Shown here in pieces: positions 21,757 through 33,482 of a stretch of DNA of 64,000 nucleotides. Location: contig JACGCK010000011.1 in NCBI GenBank assembly GCA_014925825.1, positions 248,001 through 312,000 on the forward strand, written 5' to 3'. How positions within the stretch are numbered: position 1 is the first letter of the stretch; every line of letters begins with the position of its first letter. The stretch is from Pholiota molesta (lineage: Eukaryota > Basidiomycota > Agaricomycetes > Agaricales > Strophariaceae). A program made the position numbers and the translations under genes. Below the pieces are notes generated by a model. That model saw nothing but the letters and a program-made list of their open reading frames with translations, was not told the origin of the DNA and searched no databases.

Positions 21757-23586
21757 TCATATATACTGATCCGCCAGGTTCGCAAGGGTGTCACTTGCGA
21801 GGGTGCTGTCCGCGATGCCGGCGAAGGAGTAGTTGTCGTAAAGATCGAAATCCAGCGCAGGGTTATCGCCAAAGGTATGGATGCCGCCACCGCCACCACC
21901 ACCATTAGCACTGCCGTCGACTGCCTCGTACGACACCAGGAGGTTGAAATTTTCCATCGGCATGTCATTGACCTTGTACGGCGGACCCCACGGGTTGTGC
22001 TGCTCCGCGCCGGCCTGTCCGCCTGCGCCTGCGCTGTCGCCGCCAACGGCTGTCACGTCGCCGGAAAACAACGAGAACGCTGCGCACGACGAGGCTGCGG
22101 AGGACGATGTCGCGGTGATGACGCTGTCGACGGGCGACGCGAAGGCGGGATCGAGGTCCGCCGGGGTGCCGAGTGGAAGGGGATACTCTTCCCCGAACGG
22201 CTCGTATTTTGGGATGCATGCCTTTTGTTGGTCGAGGAAGCGCGAGGTCATCACTTCGTCGGGTGGCGGGTAGGAGAGCTGGACAGCGTATAGCTCGGGG
22301 CTCTCTGTGCTCGCGGCGGAGGAAGAGGCCGCCTCGCCAACAGGAGAGTCGTCTACGTCAGCGCTCGAGGTGTAAATCGACTGCGTGTGTATGCGTAAGA
22401 GATTTTGGGTGAATATATGCGTGATAAAGAAGAAGCTCACGTATTTGGATAGTATCTTTTCTAGAGCCTGGCTGAGCAAGTTCCAGTCAAAGACCTTGAG
22501 ATCCTTTTCAATATTGCGCGGCTTGGGATCTGGAAATTCCATAATGCGCTGGAAAAAGTCGCCAAAACCAGACTTGTGCTTAGAGACGGTAGTCGGGCGG
22601 AGGCCCTCGAGGTTGCGCCTGATGCGATTCTTCTCCTCCACAGGGAACTCGCCATTCGTAAGACGTTCGAGAAGATATATGACATCAACTGACGTCACGT
22701 AGCACGAGTCACTTTCCTCGCGGTAGATACAGGAGATGACGCTGTCGGCCTCGCAGAATTCATCCTGGGGGATGGGCTCGCAGGAGACTATGAGGCGACG
22801 GCCGTCCTGAATTTTTGTGAAGCGGACGAGACGACGCCCGACTGCGACCTCGGCGGGGGTCCATGCAGCGCAGATGGAGGAAAGGGGGGTCACCATCTCG
22901 AGGACGGGGGTCTGAGCATAGAGGTCCTCCTGGGCAGCAGCGGCGGCATGCTGCTGCTTGGTGCGCATGAGGGACTGAGCCTTCATGCGGCGGTGGAGGC
23001 GGGTCTTGCGCTGCGGGGGCGATTTTGAAAAAGACGAGCGGTCTGCATCACCGGGGGCAGGATGCGGGTTGGGCCGCCTGCGCAGAGAGGTGACGTCAGA
23101 GACCTGAAGCCGGGGCAACTTGGTGGCATCCGACGAGGAAGAGGCGGTGGACAAGCGACGCTCATGGGTACCTAGAAAAAAAAATTCATCAGAAAGTGGA
23201 ACATAAAATAAAAAAGGAGAATTGTTGGTACCGGACGCCCAGTAGGAAAACTCGCCAAATGTGACGGTGTCTAGGATGTCGTTGTCTTCGTTCAGAGCCT
23301 GAACGGAGATGAGGACCTTAGTGGAGGGAAACTGGGCGCGGTCGAAGGGCGGGGCGGAGGCATAGAGCTGCCAGCGGCCATAGGAGACGGCGGGGAGCTG
23401 TCTGACCTTTGTGGGGACGGCCTTGTTGCCGACGACGAGACGGACGTACATGGCGTCTGCAAGGTCGGGGTGGAAGTGGATGCGGACGGTGATGGGGACG
23501 CCGCGCTCGCCCTCGGTGGGGGTATAGCCGAGGACATGGATGATGCCGGTGGGGGAGACGATGGGGGGCGAGTCGGAGGAAGCCAT
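21757..23586 (-). CDS. medA: Medusa (MedA)-like developmental regulator, DUF7082 type
   Basis: Two 60-nt introns (23231-23172 and 22440-22381) leave 569 residues; both introns are in frame and stop-free, so the whole span also reads open. Residues ~1-110 form a beta-rich N-terminal region (IIHVLGYTPTEGERGVPITV). The diagnostic part is the central domain: AAWTPAEVAVGRRLVRFTKI, VISCIYREESDSCYVTSVD, VIYLLERL, EEKNRIRRNLEGLRP, and FPDPKPRNIEKDLKVFDW. This is the conserved block of Aspergillus MedA and Ustilago Med1. Those proteins act in the nucleus in conidiation, mating and filamentation. The C-terminal ~180 residues are low complexity, with a run of eight glycines. The start is the first ATG with a conserved N-terminus. 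Confidence 0.88.
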   Translation of the reverse strand: MASSDSPPIVSPTGIIHVLGYTPTEGERGVPITVRIHFHPDLADAMYVRLVVGNKAVPTKVRQLPAVSYGRWQLYASAPPFDRAQFPSTKVLISVQALNEDNDILDTVTFGEFSYWASGTNNSPFLFYVPLSDEFFFLGTHERRLSTASSSSDATKLPRLQVSDVTSLRRRPNPHPAPGDADRSSFSKSPPQRKTRLHRRMKAQSLMRTKQQHAAAAAQEDLYAQTPVLEMVTPLSSICAAWTPAEVAVGRRLVRFTKIQDGRRLIVSCEPIPQDEFCEADSVISCIYREESDSCYVTSVDVIYLLERLTNGEFPVEEKNRIRRNLEGLRPTTVSKHKSGFGDFFQRIMEFPDPKPRNIEKDLKVFDWNLLSQALEKILSKYVSFFFITHIFTQNLLRIHTQSIYTSSADVDDSPVGEAASSSAASTESPELYAVQLSYPPPDEVMTSRFLDQQKACIPKYEPFGEEYPLPLGTPADLDPAFASPVDSVITATSSSAASSCAAFSLFSGDVTAVGGDSAGAGGQAGAEQHNPWGPPYKVNDMPMENFNLLVSYEAVDGSANGGGGGGGIHTFGDNPALDFDLYDNYSFAGIADSTLASDTLANLADQYI

Positions 23587-23689
23587 GGGGTCGGGACTGG
23601 ACGCGGCCAGTACTTTAAACAGCTCACACTAGAAAGGGGCTCTTCCGCCCGATCGGGGCTGGAGCGCGCCAATCACGTTATATACATAG

Positions 23690-23800
23690 CCGCCCATTGT
23701 TCCGCCCAACTCGTACACACAACGCACCCCACGCACGCCGCGCTCGCACGCCCACCCACGCACCACGCACGCACGCACCACGCACCACGCACCCGCTACG
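23690..23800. repeat. CGCACCA-rich low-complexity tract
   Basis: An imperfect simple repeat of CGCACGCACCA and CACGCAC units lies between the 3' end of MED27 and the start of medA. Any open frame through it is an artefact of the repeat. Confidence 0.6.
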
Positions 23801-24645
23801 CTACGCGCGCCCATCGCACCCCGCATGCTCCGCCGCCCACGCCCCCCCGTCCCACCACCGCACCACGCACGGGACGTGCCCCTCGTGCGACACCACCCGC
23901 CCGCACACCCCGCACCGCCGCACAAACAGGTCCCCGTACGCCAGCACGTGCCCCGCCACCGTCGCCAGCCCCCCCGCCCCCGCGCCCTCCAGCCCGCGCC
24001 CCAGCTGCTGCGACACCTGCGCAAACACCCCGAACGCCGACTGCCCCCGCCCGCCCGTCGCCTCCCGCGGCCCGAACGCGCGGATCGTCTCCACCACCAC
24101 CTCCCCCGCCTTGCCCACCCCAATCCCCATGTACACCGTCATCACGTCCGCCAGCGCCAGCCGCACCACGCGCCCCTTGATGCGCATCTTCGCCGCGTGC
24201 GTCTCGTTCCACGCACGCGCCCACGCGCCCAGCTCTGCCAGTGGCACGTCCGCCTCTGCCTTCCGTGGTAGCACCGCGAGGCCTCCCTTGCACGTCTCCT
24301 CGGCGTAGACCTCGGGACTTGCTGCGCGTCTGCGCCACGTCAATCCCTGTTATTTCACCAGCACGATTCTATAACTCACCGTCTCTTCCGGTTCTGCCGG
24401 CGCACTTCCGTCCCGATCCCACTTGCCCCGTCCCTTTCCAGGCTCTCCCGCGCCTGGTGGAGAGCACCCTGTACTGGCTCAGACATTGCAACTTCTCCTA
24501 TTTCCTTCAGCACCCCAAACTGGGCCCCCACCTCAGCTGCTCCCTTACGCATCTGCAGCAGCGTCGGGGGCACCTGCCGCACCCGTGTAAGTCGTTCACG
24601 CAGTGCCTGCAACGTTTCAATCTGTGCTTTCAGCGGTTCGGTCAT
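23801..24645 (-). CDS. MED27: Mediator complex subunit 27
   Basis: Two exons, 24645-24380 and 24329-23801 (264 residues, 50-nt intron, in frame). The N-terminal half is helical (LKAQIETLQALRERLTRVRQ). The C-terminal ~60 residues carry the Med27 cysteine motif: FAQVSQQLGRG, LAYGDLFVRRCGVCGRVV, then VPCVVRWW. Med27 belongs to the upper tail of Mediator and contributes to activator-dependent transcription by RNA polymerase II. Exon 2 is extremely GC-rich with G/C at most third positions, unlike the genes to its right. The real start is ATG 24645. Only 70 bp separate it from the stop of the next gene on the same strand. Confidence 0.75.
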
Positions 24646-24715
24646 CGTTGTCGTTGTCAAAAAAGTTGGCGCGTCACATATGTCACGTATACACTGGTTA
24701 TTCTATCTGATAAGA

Positions 24716-25289
24716 TCAAGTCCATATCCCCACCCCCACCAATCCGCCCCATCCGCCGTCGATCTTGCCTACTAGAATGAATACCATCCGCGAGTCCCCC
24801 AGACCAAGGCGGAAGCTGAATCTTCCACTCATCGACTCAATTGCGCTATTCAGTTCCTTGGTAAGATCAAGTTCCGTGTGTTGCATCTACACCACAGCGT
24901 TAATCAGCACGATCATGACGCTCTGCGCGCACACCTACGCCATTCCCGCTCAAGCCTAGAGCCTCGAGGACTTTGCCTGGGCTTGAAAAATCGCCCTCAC
25001 CCAACCAGAACGCGACGTCTCCAGTGTCGTCGCCCTCGCTGCCCTCGCCCGCCAGAATACTGGAGCAGGCGCGCGAATATGCGGCGTCCTGCGCGTCCTT
25101 GGCCAGCTGATATAAATACCTCGCGATCGCTTCAGACGGCGCGTCGGACGGGTACAGTACAAGGTGCGCGGCGTCAAAAGTGAGCTGCTTTGTCGACGCT
25201 CCGCAGAGTAGCTGCGCAGTTGCTGCAAGGGGTGCCGCGTCCTGCACGGTCGTCTTTTCGCGAATAGTACTGGCGAGCTCGTTCATCAT
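24716..25289 (-). CDS. Unrecognised conserved-looking small protein
   Basis: Exons 25289-24939 and 24886-24716 join across a 52-nt intron (GTAGGT...GTGTAG) in frame to give 173 residues. It starts MMNELASTIREKTTVQ, is mostly helical and acidic, and ends GDSRMVFILVGK, GGWGGLVGVGIWT. The glycine-rich end read after splicing, and the canonical splice sites, make it a real gene in my view. There is no signal peptide or membrane segment. I do not recognise a family and assign no function. It is head to head with the LETM1 gene (113 bp). Confidence 0.6.
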
Positions 25290-25402
25290 GTCGTCAATGT
25301 GCAAGTTCAAAGTGTCACTGAGTGACGTGACACGTGCATTCGTGACGGCTGCGAATGATATTTTCTCTCGCGCCACGCTCGTCTTCCCGTTCCCTCTCTC
25401 CA

Positions 25403-27134
25403 ATGCTTCGCAAGGCTGCGCGCGACCCCGCCGCCGTCCTTCGCCGCCAGCTGCGCTTCGTACCGTTCCAACATGCCTCGCCCTGCTACCGCCGCCTCTA
25501 CTCCATCCCCACCCCGCCCCCGCCCGCAACCAAGCTCCAAACCGGAGAACAACCCCCGCCCCTTCCCCCGCACAAGAAGCCCAAGCTTGATTTGCGTCCG
25601 GGCCCGGTGAAGCCCAAACAATCGCCACCTGCGGGTGCTCCGCCGCCCTCCATCAATGCAACGGTGGCACCTAGTGTCACCCACGTCCCCGCACGGCCTT
25701 CCCTCGGCGAGGCGACAAAAGAGGCGAAGCACGATATCGAGGACGCAGAGACGCATGGCATCCTTACACCGCCGCCACCCGGCGCCAACTGGGCGCAGCG
25801 CACGCTGCACCAGGTCATTCAAATTGCGGTATGTTTCCTGTCATTATTCGTGTTGAAAGTTGGCTGGGAATTCATCCATTAATGGCGTATGTTTTGTGCT
25901 ATTAGAAATTCTACTACCGTGGCACTAAGCTCATCTTCACCCGGCGGAAAGCCATTGCGCTCATCCATGCTCGTGTAAAGGCCGGTGGGGCCCCGCTCAC
26001 GCGTGCCGAGTTTCGCCTCATCGAGACACAGAAAGACGATGTTGCCAAGTTTGTCCATCCACTACTTTGTCGTCCCATTTTAACAATTTTTTATATTCTT
26101 GCGTAGACTAGTACCATTCCTAATTATCGCTCTCTTGCTCGAGGAAGTTATCCCACTCATCGCAATTTACGTCCCGGCCATGCTACCTTCAACGTGCATC
26201 CTTCCATCCCAGCGCGCGCGTATCGAAGAGAAGCGCGCGGAGAAGGCGCTTGCATTCCAGGCGACATATGCTAGTGTGTACGCCGGGCTCCGGAATAAGG
26301 CGTCGGCGGGCCACATGCCGCTCGCCGCGCTAACAGTGGCGGACGCACCTACGGCGGTATGCGGGTATGTCTCATTGATGTTTCCTTTGTTTTCTTTTCT
26401 TCCATCTTATTTGCCTCTTCGCCTCTTTTTTTCTCGTGTCCGAGTACCCTACCTGCCTATTTCCTGCCTATCTGTCTCTCCTCTTGTTTCCATCCTCGCC
26501 TTCTATCTGTCCCTTCTTTTTATTTTACATGCCTCTTTGTGTGCACTGCAAGCCGTCGCCATGCCACGCTTGCTTTCAACCGGGCCCTAATTCTCTTTTT
26601 CCTTCTTATCCTTCCTTTTTTCCCCAGACGAAATGCTGACTGCTTATATCTCTCTTTGTCGTTTGCAGGTTGCTGGGCTCTCGACGATCGGCATTGATGC
26701 ACTGCGCATGCGCCGTATTCAGAAGCATCTAGCATTCATTACGCGCGACGACGAGAAGCTTCTGCGGGATAACACTCCTCTTTCACGTCGTGCGCTTGTG
26801 GAGGCGCTTGAGGAGCGTGGAATGTACGTCGCTTGCCATTCCCCTTTTCCTTATCTGACTAGTACATTGCTGACTAATCTTACTTCTTATTCCTTTTTTT
26901 CTTCTTCTGGGTCTTCATCTATTATTCGGATGCATGCAACAATAACACCAACCTCTTCTGGAATGTAGACGGACATCTCCCAACCTGACGCACGAGCAGC
27001 TGCAGGCACGGCTGCAGTGGTGGCTGGATTCTATCAAGGCATCCACTGGGGCTGCTGATGCTGATGCCGCAGCCACCCTCGAGCGGAGACTGGCGCTGGT
27101 CATCTCAGCTGCGGGCCATGCGCCCTCTTCATAG
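25403..27134 (+). CDS. LETM1-domain mitochondrial inner-membrane protein (Mdm38/Ylh47 family)
   Basis: Five exons: 25403-25828, 25906-26048, 26107-26356, 26669-26823 and 26969-27134 (379 residues, in frame). The N-terminus is a mitochondrial presequence (MLRKAARDPAAVLRRQLRF, with RLYS as a likely cleavage region), then a Pro-rich linker. The LETM1 core runs from KFYYRGTKLIFTRRK through LTRAEFRLIETQKDD, the membrane segment FLIIALLLEEVIPLIAIYVP, and the downstream helices (TIGIDALRMRRIQKHL; LTHEQLQARLQWWL). The family supports K+/H+ exchange and tethers mitochondrial ribosomes. The third intron is 312 nt and pyrimidine-rich, far longer than its neighbours. An in-frame ATG at 25355 would extend the presequence. 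Confidence 0.9.
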
Positions 27135-27496
27135 ATAGACGAAATGTGGGATGATCCGTGGCATAATTACTTACTTCTATATCCATTCTGGCAACCTAAA
27201 TATTGGACCGCTCACACTGTAACCTGCACATTGCATAGACTTACTAATTAATACATACACCCCCTTGTCCCTACATACATACTCTCACACTCTCGCTTTC
27301 TCAAATGCGGACGATCTTAATTCCACTATGCCTTGGCGCATGTCAATATTCGATCGTCTCCTCCGTCGTTCGTTCAATCACAGGCCACACACTGCTTCGA
27401 TTTTTCTCCTTTCATTATGCGATCACCATTGAAGTCTCGTACATACCATACTACAAAAAAAAAACAACGCGCACACACATAGTACCTCGTCGCCCG
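27135..27496. other. Intergenic, convergent 3' ends
   Basis: 362 bp between the LETM1 and SKI3 stop codons, with short A and T runs and no coding or RNA signal. Confidence 0.5.
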
Positions 27497-30400
27497 TCAT
27501 CGGGATCGCACGTACGCAAGGGTCTGCCAGCCCCGCGCGGAGGAGGGACGCATCATGATCGCCCGCTGCGCCAGCGCCTGAGCCGTGCGTCGTTTGTCGC
27601 CTGTGCCGTCTTCTAGCCTTCCGCCTGTGTCGCCTTGCACCGCCTGCGCAACAGCGCGGATGCTGAGTGCGCGCCCCGCTGTTTCCACCCCACCGCCCTC
27701 GGCGCCTGCCGCCACCCCGTCCTGCGTGGTGCCCAGGACGGCGAGCGCATCGCCTGCGGCCGCTTGGTCGACCCCGGTTTGCAAGATGAGCGTGGCGAGG
27801 CGCGTGCGGGGGCCCAATTCGGCGGGCTCGGCGACGATGGCGTGTTGTGCGATGGAGAGTGCTGTTTTTGTGTCGGCCTAATGAACGCCGAGGACAGATG
27901 ATTTGGGCGAAAAAAATGGGCGACGTTAGTTAAAGACAATAAATTATGGTGGCATGTAAAGGAATTCTAAAAGAATGTTCCACCAGAGGCAAAGAAGTGC
28001 ACCTGTCCGCCACACACTAGGTTCTCGAAAGCATGCTATGAAGATGGGGACACATATGACAATGCGCATACCGCCACCTGAAATGCAGAACGCCTCCAAA
28101 AAATGAAGATATGCAACAACAATAAAAGAAAGAAAGAAATGCAAAGCATCATACAAGAAAATAAATTCGCTTACCTGCGCAAGATGGTGCTGGATCAGCA
28201 GATAGTCCACATGCCGCTCTGGGTCAAGCCGGTGCTTCTGCTCGATGGGCAGTGCGAGAATCTCCGAGAGGGCAGCGTCGACGAGGCCGTCGTCGGCCGT
28301 GAGAATACCCATCCCCGCGAGCGCATTGATCGCCGCTAGGTTTTCAGGATCAGAAGCGATGCTGCAGCACGCCGCGCAAAATCAGTAAGTATACAGGAAT
28401 GCCATCTGTGCAACGGGGAAATGAAAAACCCACCACTCGAGCAGCCGCGATTTTGCAGTCTCCTTCGCCTCCTCCGTCCCAATCGCCCAAAGGGTCTGTG
28501 CCAGGACGAGTGTAACATGCCCGCGCAGCATCTGATCCGCGCCCGCCGCCCCGAGGCCATCCTCCAAAAATCCAAGTGCAGCCTCTAAGTTTCCGAGGGA
28601 AAAATGGGCGAGCCCCGTACCGAGCTGCGCCTGCACCTTCAGCATGCGTGTAGGCCCATTTTCGTCGTCTTTGTCGGCCAACAGCCCGAGGGCTGTCTCG
28701 AAGGAGCTGATACTTTCTTCGTAGGCGCCCTGTGCCAGCCGCAGCCGGCCGAGGGTGGTGTTCGCGATGACATATCGACTTTCGACCTCTGCATCTTCGG
28801 TCTCCTCGTACGTGGTCTCCAAAATTTTGATTGCACGTTCTACAAGTTCTTCTCCGAATGATGAGTGCCCTAAGCGTTCGCAAACTAAAGAAAGGAGATG
28901 CAAGCCTGACGCGTCGCTTGGCCGGCGTTGGCAGTATCGATTGAGGAAGAAAAATGCTGGCAGCAAGCCCTCTTGGACTTGGTCATGGCGTTGCAGCTTC
29001 TTGGTCTGCTCGAACATTTGAGATGAATACTCATAATCTGCTTCAGACTTTTCACGAACACAAAATGTTAATAAGCGCAAGTTATGTAAATAACAGAAAC
29101 TTACCACGGGATTAGGCAGTCCAACAGCATGCTCAAGGAGCAAGGTAGCATCTGCCTTGTCACCGTTCGCCGTGGCAACCAGAAATTGGCCAACCCATGC
29201 CAGAGTATTATCAGGATCGAGCACCTGTGCACGATACAAAGCTTCGTTCGCCAATTCAACATCGCCGTGGTATGCATACAACAATCCGAGCTTCACCCAA
29301 GTATCTGCATTCTTTGAGTCAATTTCGATGGCTCTGATGTATGCGTGTTGTGCAGCCTTGGCATGCGATAGGAAGTATGCATTGCCCAATGCCACCCAGT
29401 AAATGTCCTTGCCGACATTTGACTGGATAGCCTTCTTCAAGAATTCAAAGGATTTCTCTTTGGCAGCTGTGGTGTCTACCGTCGCTGCTACTTTCGTGGC
29501 CCAAGATTGGAGAGAGACGGCAATATCGTACCAAGCGCCAGAGGCCGATGCTGACTTAGCGACAGTTGGCAAAGATACGCATGAATGGCCACAACGATGG
29601 CCTGAAGGCTGCTTAAGGGCTCATCTTCGCTGAATAAAGGCAAAGGCACGATCTTGATAATTTGTTCTGCTGCATCTTGAGGTGCAAGGAATTGATGGAT
29701 TGGAAAGTTTGCCGGATATCTGCCTCCTTGATGAAAGTGAAAAAACTGGAGGAAAGCTGGAAGGCAGCATCTCCGATCATTTTCCATGCCATGGTACGAA
29801 AGCCTGGTACTCGTTGGATCATGTCAAGTGCAACCTCGATCGCATCCATGAACGATTGTTCAGCACGGATCTGAAAACCGTCAGAAACCTGTGAGCGACC
29901 GAGATCGAGATGGGCTTGTCCCAGCAGGGCCAAAATTCCTGCTTCATCTGGTCGAGTTTTGCGAATGGCTTCCAGAATCACGATAGCTTCTTCATAAACC
30001 CCATGCATTGTCTGACGTCCGCGATGAAGTAGGAGCATAACCAATCATCGGGCTTCATTTCAAGAGCATGGGTAAGAGTTTTGAGAGCAGCTACGTGCCT
30101 TCCTGCTTTGTTATATGCCTCACCCAATCGGACCCAAAGAGATTGATCCTCTGGTTCCACTCTGAGCGAAATTTGGAATGCCTGTATAGCTGCGGATAGT
30201 CTTTATAGTGCTGCCGATGTACAGTCAATATATAGCAACAGACTAAATGTGAATGCCTTGCTCACGAATTTTACAATGCCAACTGCTTTCCAGGCCCAAG
30301 AATTTGTTGGAAGGTATCTGTTGGTCACGTCGAGTTCCGCTTTTTGTAACCCTGCGTTAAGGCCGCCCTCTCCATCGATTGTCCTCTGCGCTACGACCTC

Positions 30401-32886
30401 GACCAAATCCCATTCCCTGTCGTTCGCGAATCCCTCTGCCAGTCGGCGAGCGGCTACTGTCTCCCGCGCATCGAGTTCGAATGCTTTCTGGAAGCATTTG
30501 GATGATCGAATAGGATCCGGCGGAGATGATTGCTCAAGGTAATATATGCCGAGAGATGTGAACGCTGGAGCAAATTCTGCATCGTGTTTGAGAGCATTGA
30601 TAAAATATTTATATGCATCCTGTATATTTGAGCCTACAGACTTTATTATTGAGTACCAGAAATTTGTATTATCAAGGCAAACGTACCGCCAATACTCATG
30701 TTGCATTTTCCGATGCGCCACAGACAACGCGCGCGTTCGTGATTCAGATGATCCCCTTCAAGGTCTTCGAGAGTCTCCAGTACTTGTTGGAGTTCTTGTA
30801 AACTCTCTTCATAGCGACCCAGCTGGTATTTACACCATGCAGTTTCTTCCTTAGCACGCAACCCAGTTTCCATATCGCCTGGTAGAAGAGACGAGACCTG
30901 ACTAAAGACCCCCGCCGCTTCGTCCCATGTCGACGCAGCTTGAAGGATGTAGCCACGGCCCATCATGGCTGCCGTATTATTTGGCGAGCGCGCAAGAATT
31001 TCGTCGATGATGCGTGTTGCCTCTGGATGGTGTTTAGGAGAGAAAAAGTGCACGAGAGACGTAGCCAATATGACCTGAAGGCCCGTGCGGGTCCTACAGA
31101 ACATGTTAGAATATAGAAATAAGAAGGAAAGAGATATGACGCACTTGGGCAAAGACTTTGCTAAATCCGATTCGAGAGTGTTCAGCTTGCGTAGCCCTTG
31201 TTTTGAAGTTTTGATTGCATTCTCATAGTCGAGTTCGTTGAGGTACACTTCTGCCAATATCCGAGAACCCAAAATAGTATCTGACAGCCCAACAGATGCG
31301 TTCTGGGCGTATTGAAATCAGCACAAAGTACTAGAAAAAATGTTAGAGTATGCACCAAGATGACATCCACAGGATCTACGTCTTCGCCAAGATTGAAAAT
31401 GTCGCGTTCTTCCTCATCTTCTGATAATATTTCTTGCTTGTACGCAAAATATCCACGGAACAAGGAGGCCAGTGCCGATTCTGGAAAGAGCCTGATATAC
31501 GCCCGCACATGTTCTCGATCATATTCAGCTGCGATAGCGTCAATGCCAGAACGACAGACGAGGCAAACGAACATGAACTCACAAAGATCTTCGCAGTCCA
31601 AGCTTTCAAAAAATAGCCTCCATCCCAACTCGTCAGGCTTCTTGAGTAGCACAATGCCTTCTATGTGCTCATGCAGCTCGCGCACGGCCTTTTGCTTCAG
31701 CGCTCGCCCCTCGGCCGTGGCCGGTATTGACTGTAGATATTGTTGCTTATACCGCAGCTGCTTTGCCTCGATTTCGCGTCGCAGGTCATCCGAAGTATTA
31801 GGATGATTAAGGATAGATTCATAAAGAGTGGATAGCTATGCACAATATGGGGATCAATGTCAGAATGCAATGATTGGGACGAGGGCGCAACCAACCTGTG
31901 ATTTGTCGAAGATCTCCAAGAACACCTCCTTGCGCAACTGTCGGGGCTCCCTGCTCCCAATCGCATCCGCCGCCTTTCGACTTCGCGTTTGAACATGTCC
32001 GCCTCGAGGGCCTCTGTCAGCGCTACGACTTCCTCTAGCACGCGAAAACCGTCGTGAATCGCTTCTTGCGCGTCATACGTTGTGGATCCTGTTGGATTGG
32101 TGGGATCTGGGGGCGGCAGGGTAGATAGAAGAGAATAAACATTGGATTCGGGGAGGTAGTACGAGAGGCCGCTGATAATCTACAAAGAAGAGGAAGGTAT
32201 TTGAGCTTGGGGTGGTGGTTGAAATTCTATCATTCAAATATACCTGCTGCCGGGACCCATTTTTCCGATACAGCGCGATCAACTTTTGCAGGGTCTCAGC
32301 GCACTTGACGGCGTCCTGGCTAAGATCCACGGTCAATATCCAGTCCCTCTTACACATAGTGAATCATAGTCACCTCTTATTAAACACACTCAGAAGCTGC
32401 ACCAGGACCTCCGCTTGCTTCTCCCATTCTCCTTTCCTATCGTAGAAGTTTGACAGACCCTTAGAGCAAAAGACAAGTTTAACACAATGCAATTTATCGG
32501 GCGCCTAAAGAAAAACCCACCTGCCACGCCAAGGGCTGGGATGTGTTCAACTCAATGGCCTTGCGATATATCTTGATGAAACAGACGCACTCAGTTAGAT
32601 CGGTGATGACACGCGCCAGAGAAGAGGTACTGTACTTGCTCGCTCTGGTCGAGTTCGCCTAGCTCTAGCAGTGCCAGTGCCAGAAACACATGTCTGTGCA
32701 CGGGAACGTCGCGATACACGTCAGCAAGGTAATGTGCAGAGACGAAGCGAAGGGATGCGAGACTGACGCGTTGTAGTTTTCGGGCTCAAAGTCCAATACG
32801 AGCGTCGACTCCTTTTTGGCGGTGAGATAGTCCTTTTTCGTTATGCCGTCGCGTGCGGCTTTGAGGTGGGTTTTGGCAAAAGACAT
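27497..32886 (-). CDS. SKI3: Superkiller protein Ski3, TPR scaffold (four one-base frameshifts in this assembly)
   Basis: Scaffold of the cytoplasmic Ski2-Ski3-Ski8 complex that feeds mRNA to the exosome. Starts MSFAKTHLKAARDGITKKDY. TPR-type helical pairs recur throughout, for example SLWVRLGEAYNKAGRHVAAL, NADTWVKLGLLYAYHGDVEL and YRKAIELNTSQPLAWQ. I can follow more than a dozen exons with canonical introns of 50-75 nt, plus one of about 290 nt before the last exon (TALSIAQHAIVAEPAELG). The protein reads through only if one base is restored at each of four places: 31949-31951 (before EPRQLRKEVF), 29999-30002 (before VYEEAIVILE), 29677-29678 (before DAAEQIIKIV) and 29571-29573 (before LPTVAKSAS). 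Each is a short homopolymer. An intron near 29040-29100 is 60 nt, in frame and stop-free. Confidence 0.88.
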
Positions 32887-33482
32887 GTTATGGAGTGAAA
32901 TGTTTATTGTGCAGTGAACATCGATGGTTCACGCATACATAGAGATCAGTCTAGTAGTTGAAGTGAGAGAGTATAATCCGCGTACACACGCGATCAAGTT
33001 ACAACTTGGAAGTAGATAGTAGATTAGATTAGATCGCGTCCAGTGTCCTGACTCCTACGCGCGTCTCTACAGGCTTCCACATCTTTTTCTAAATTCATTT
33101 CATATTTCTGATTGAGCTTATGTTGGAATGGGCGGCTTCGGGATTACCAAAACGCCCTACTACTGGCATGATTGATATGTACCCATAATATCCCAACATA
33201 TGTGTGGCTAAATCTGTCAGAACAGCGTAAGCATAGTAATTGATTATACTAAGAAGAGAATAAGAGCGTATAATATGGGTATAACTACATGGAAAACGCT
33301 GAACCAAATTAAGAGAGCAATTATACCACAATAACCTTAAAATACATTAAACAGATCACCAGAGAAGCGCCCACCAGAGAGACCAACAAGGTATACCCTA
33401 TAAGTACAATATAAACAACTAATGATGATCAGAATCAATCAGTACAGATTGACGTTGCCCCAGCGACACCGCCGTGGAATTA
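32887..33482. other. Intergenic
   Basis: 596 bp upstream of SKI3 and downstream of the phosphatase, both on the minus strand. AT-rich, with no coding signal. Confidence 0.5.

Noticed and set aside
23697..24308. Long open frames rich in Pro, Thr, Arg and Ala antisense to MED27
   Set aside because: They arise from the very GC-rich sequence and the CGCACCA repeat; the coherent, family-matching frame is on the minus strand.
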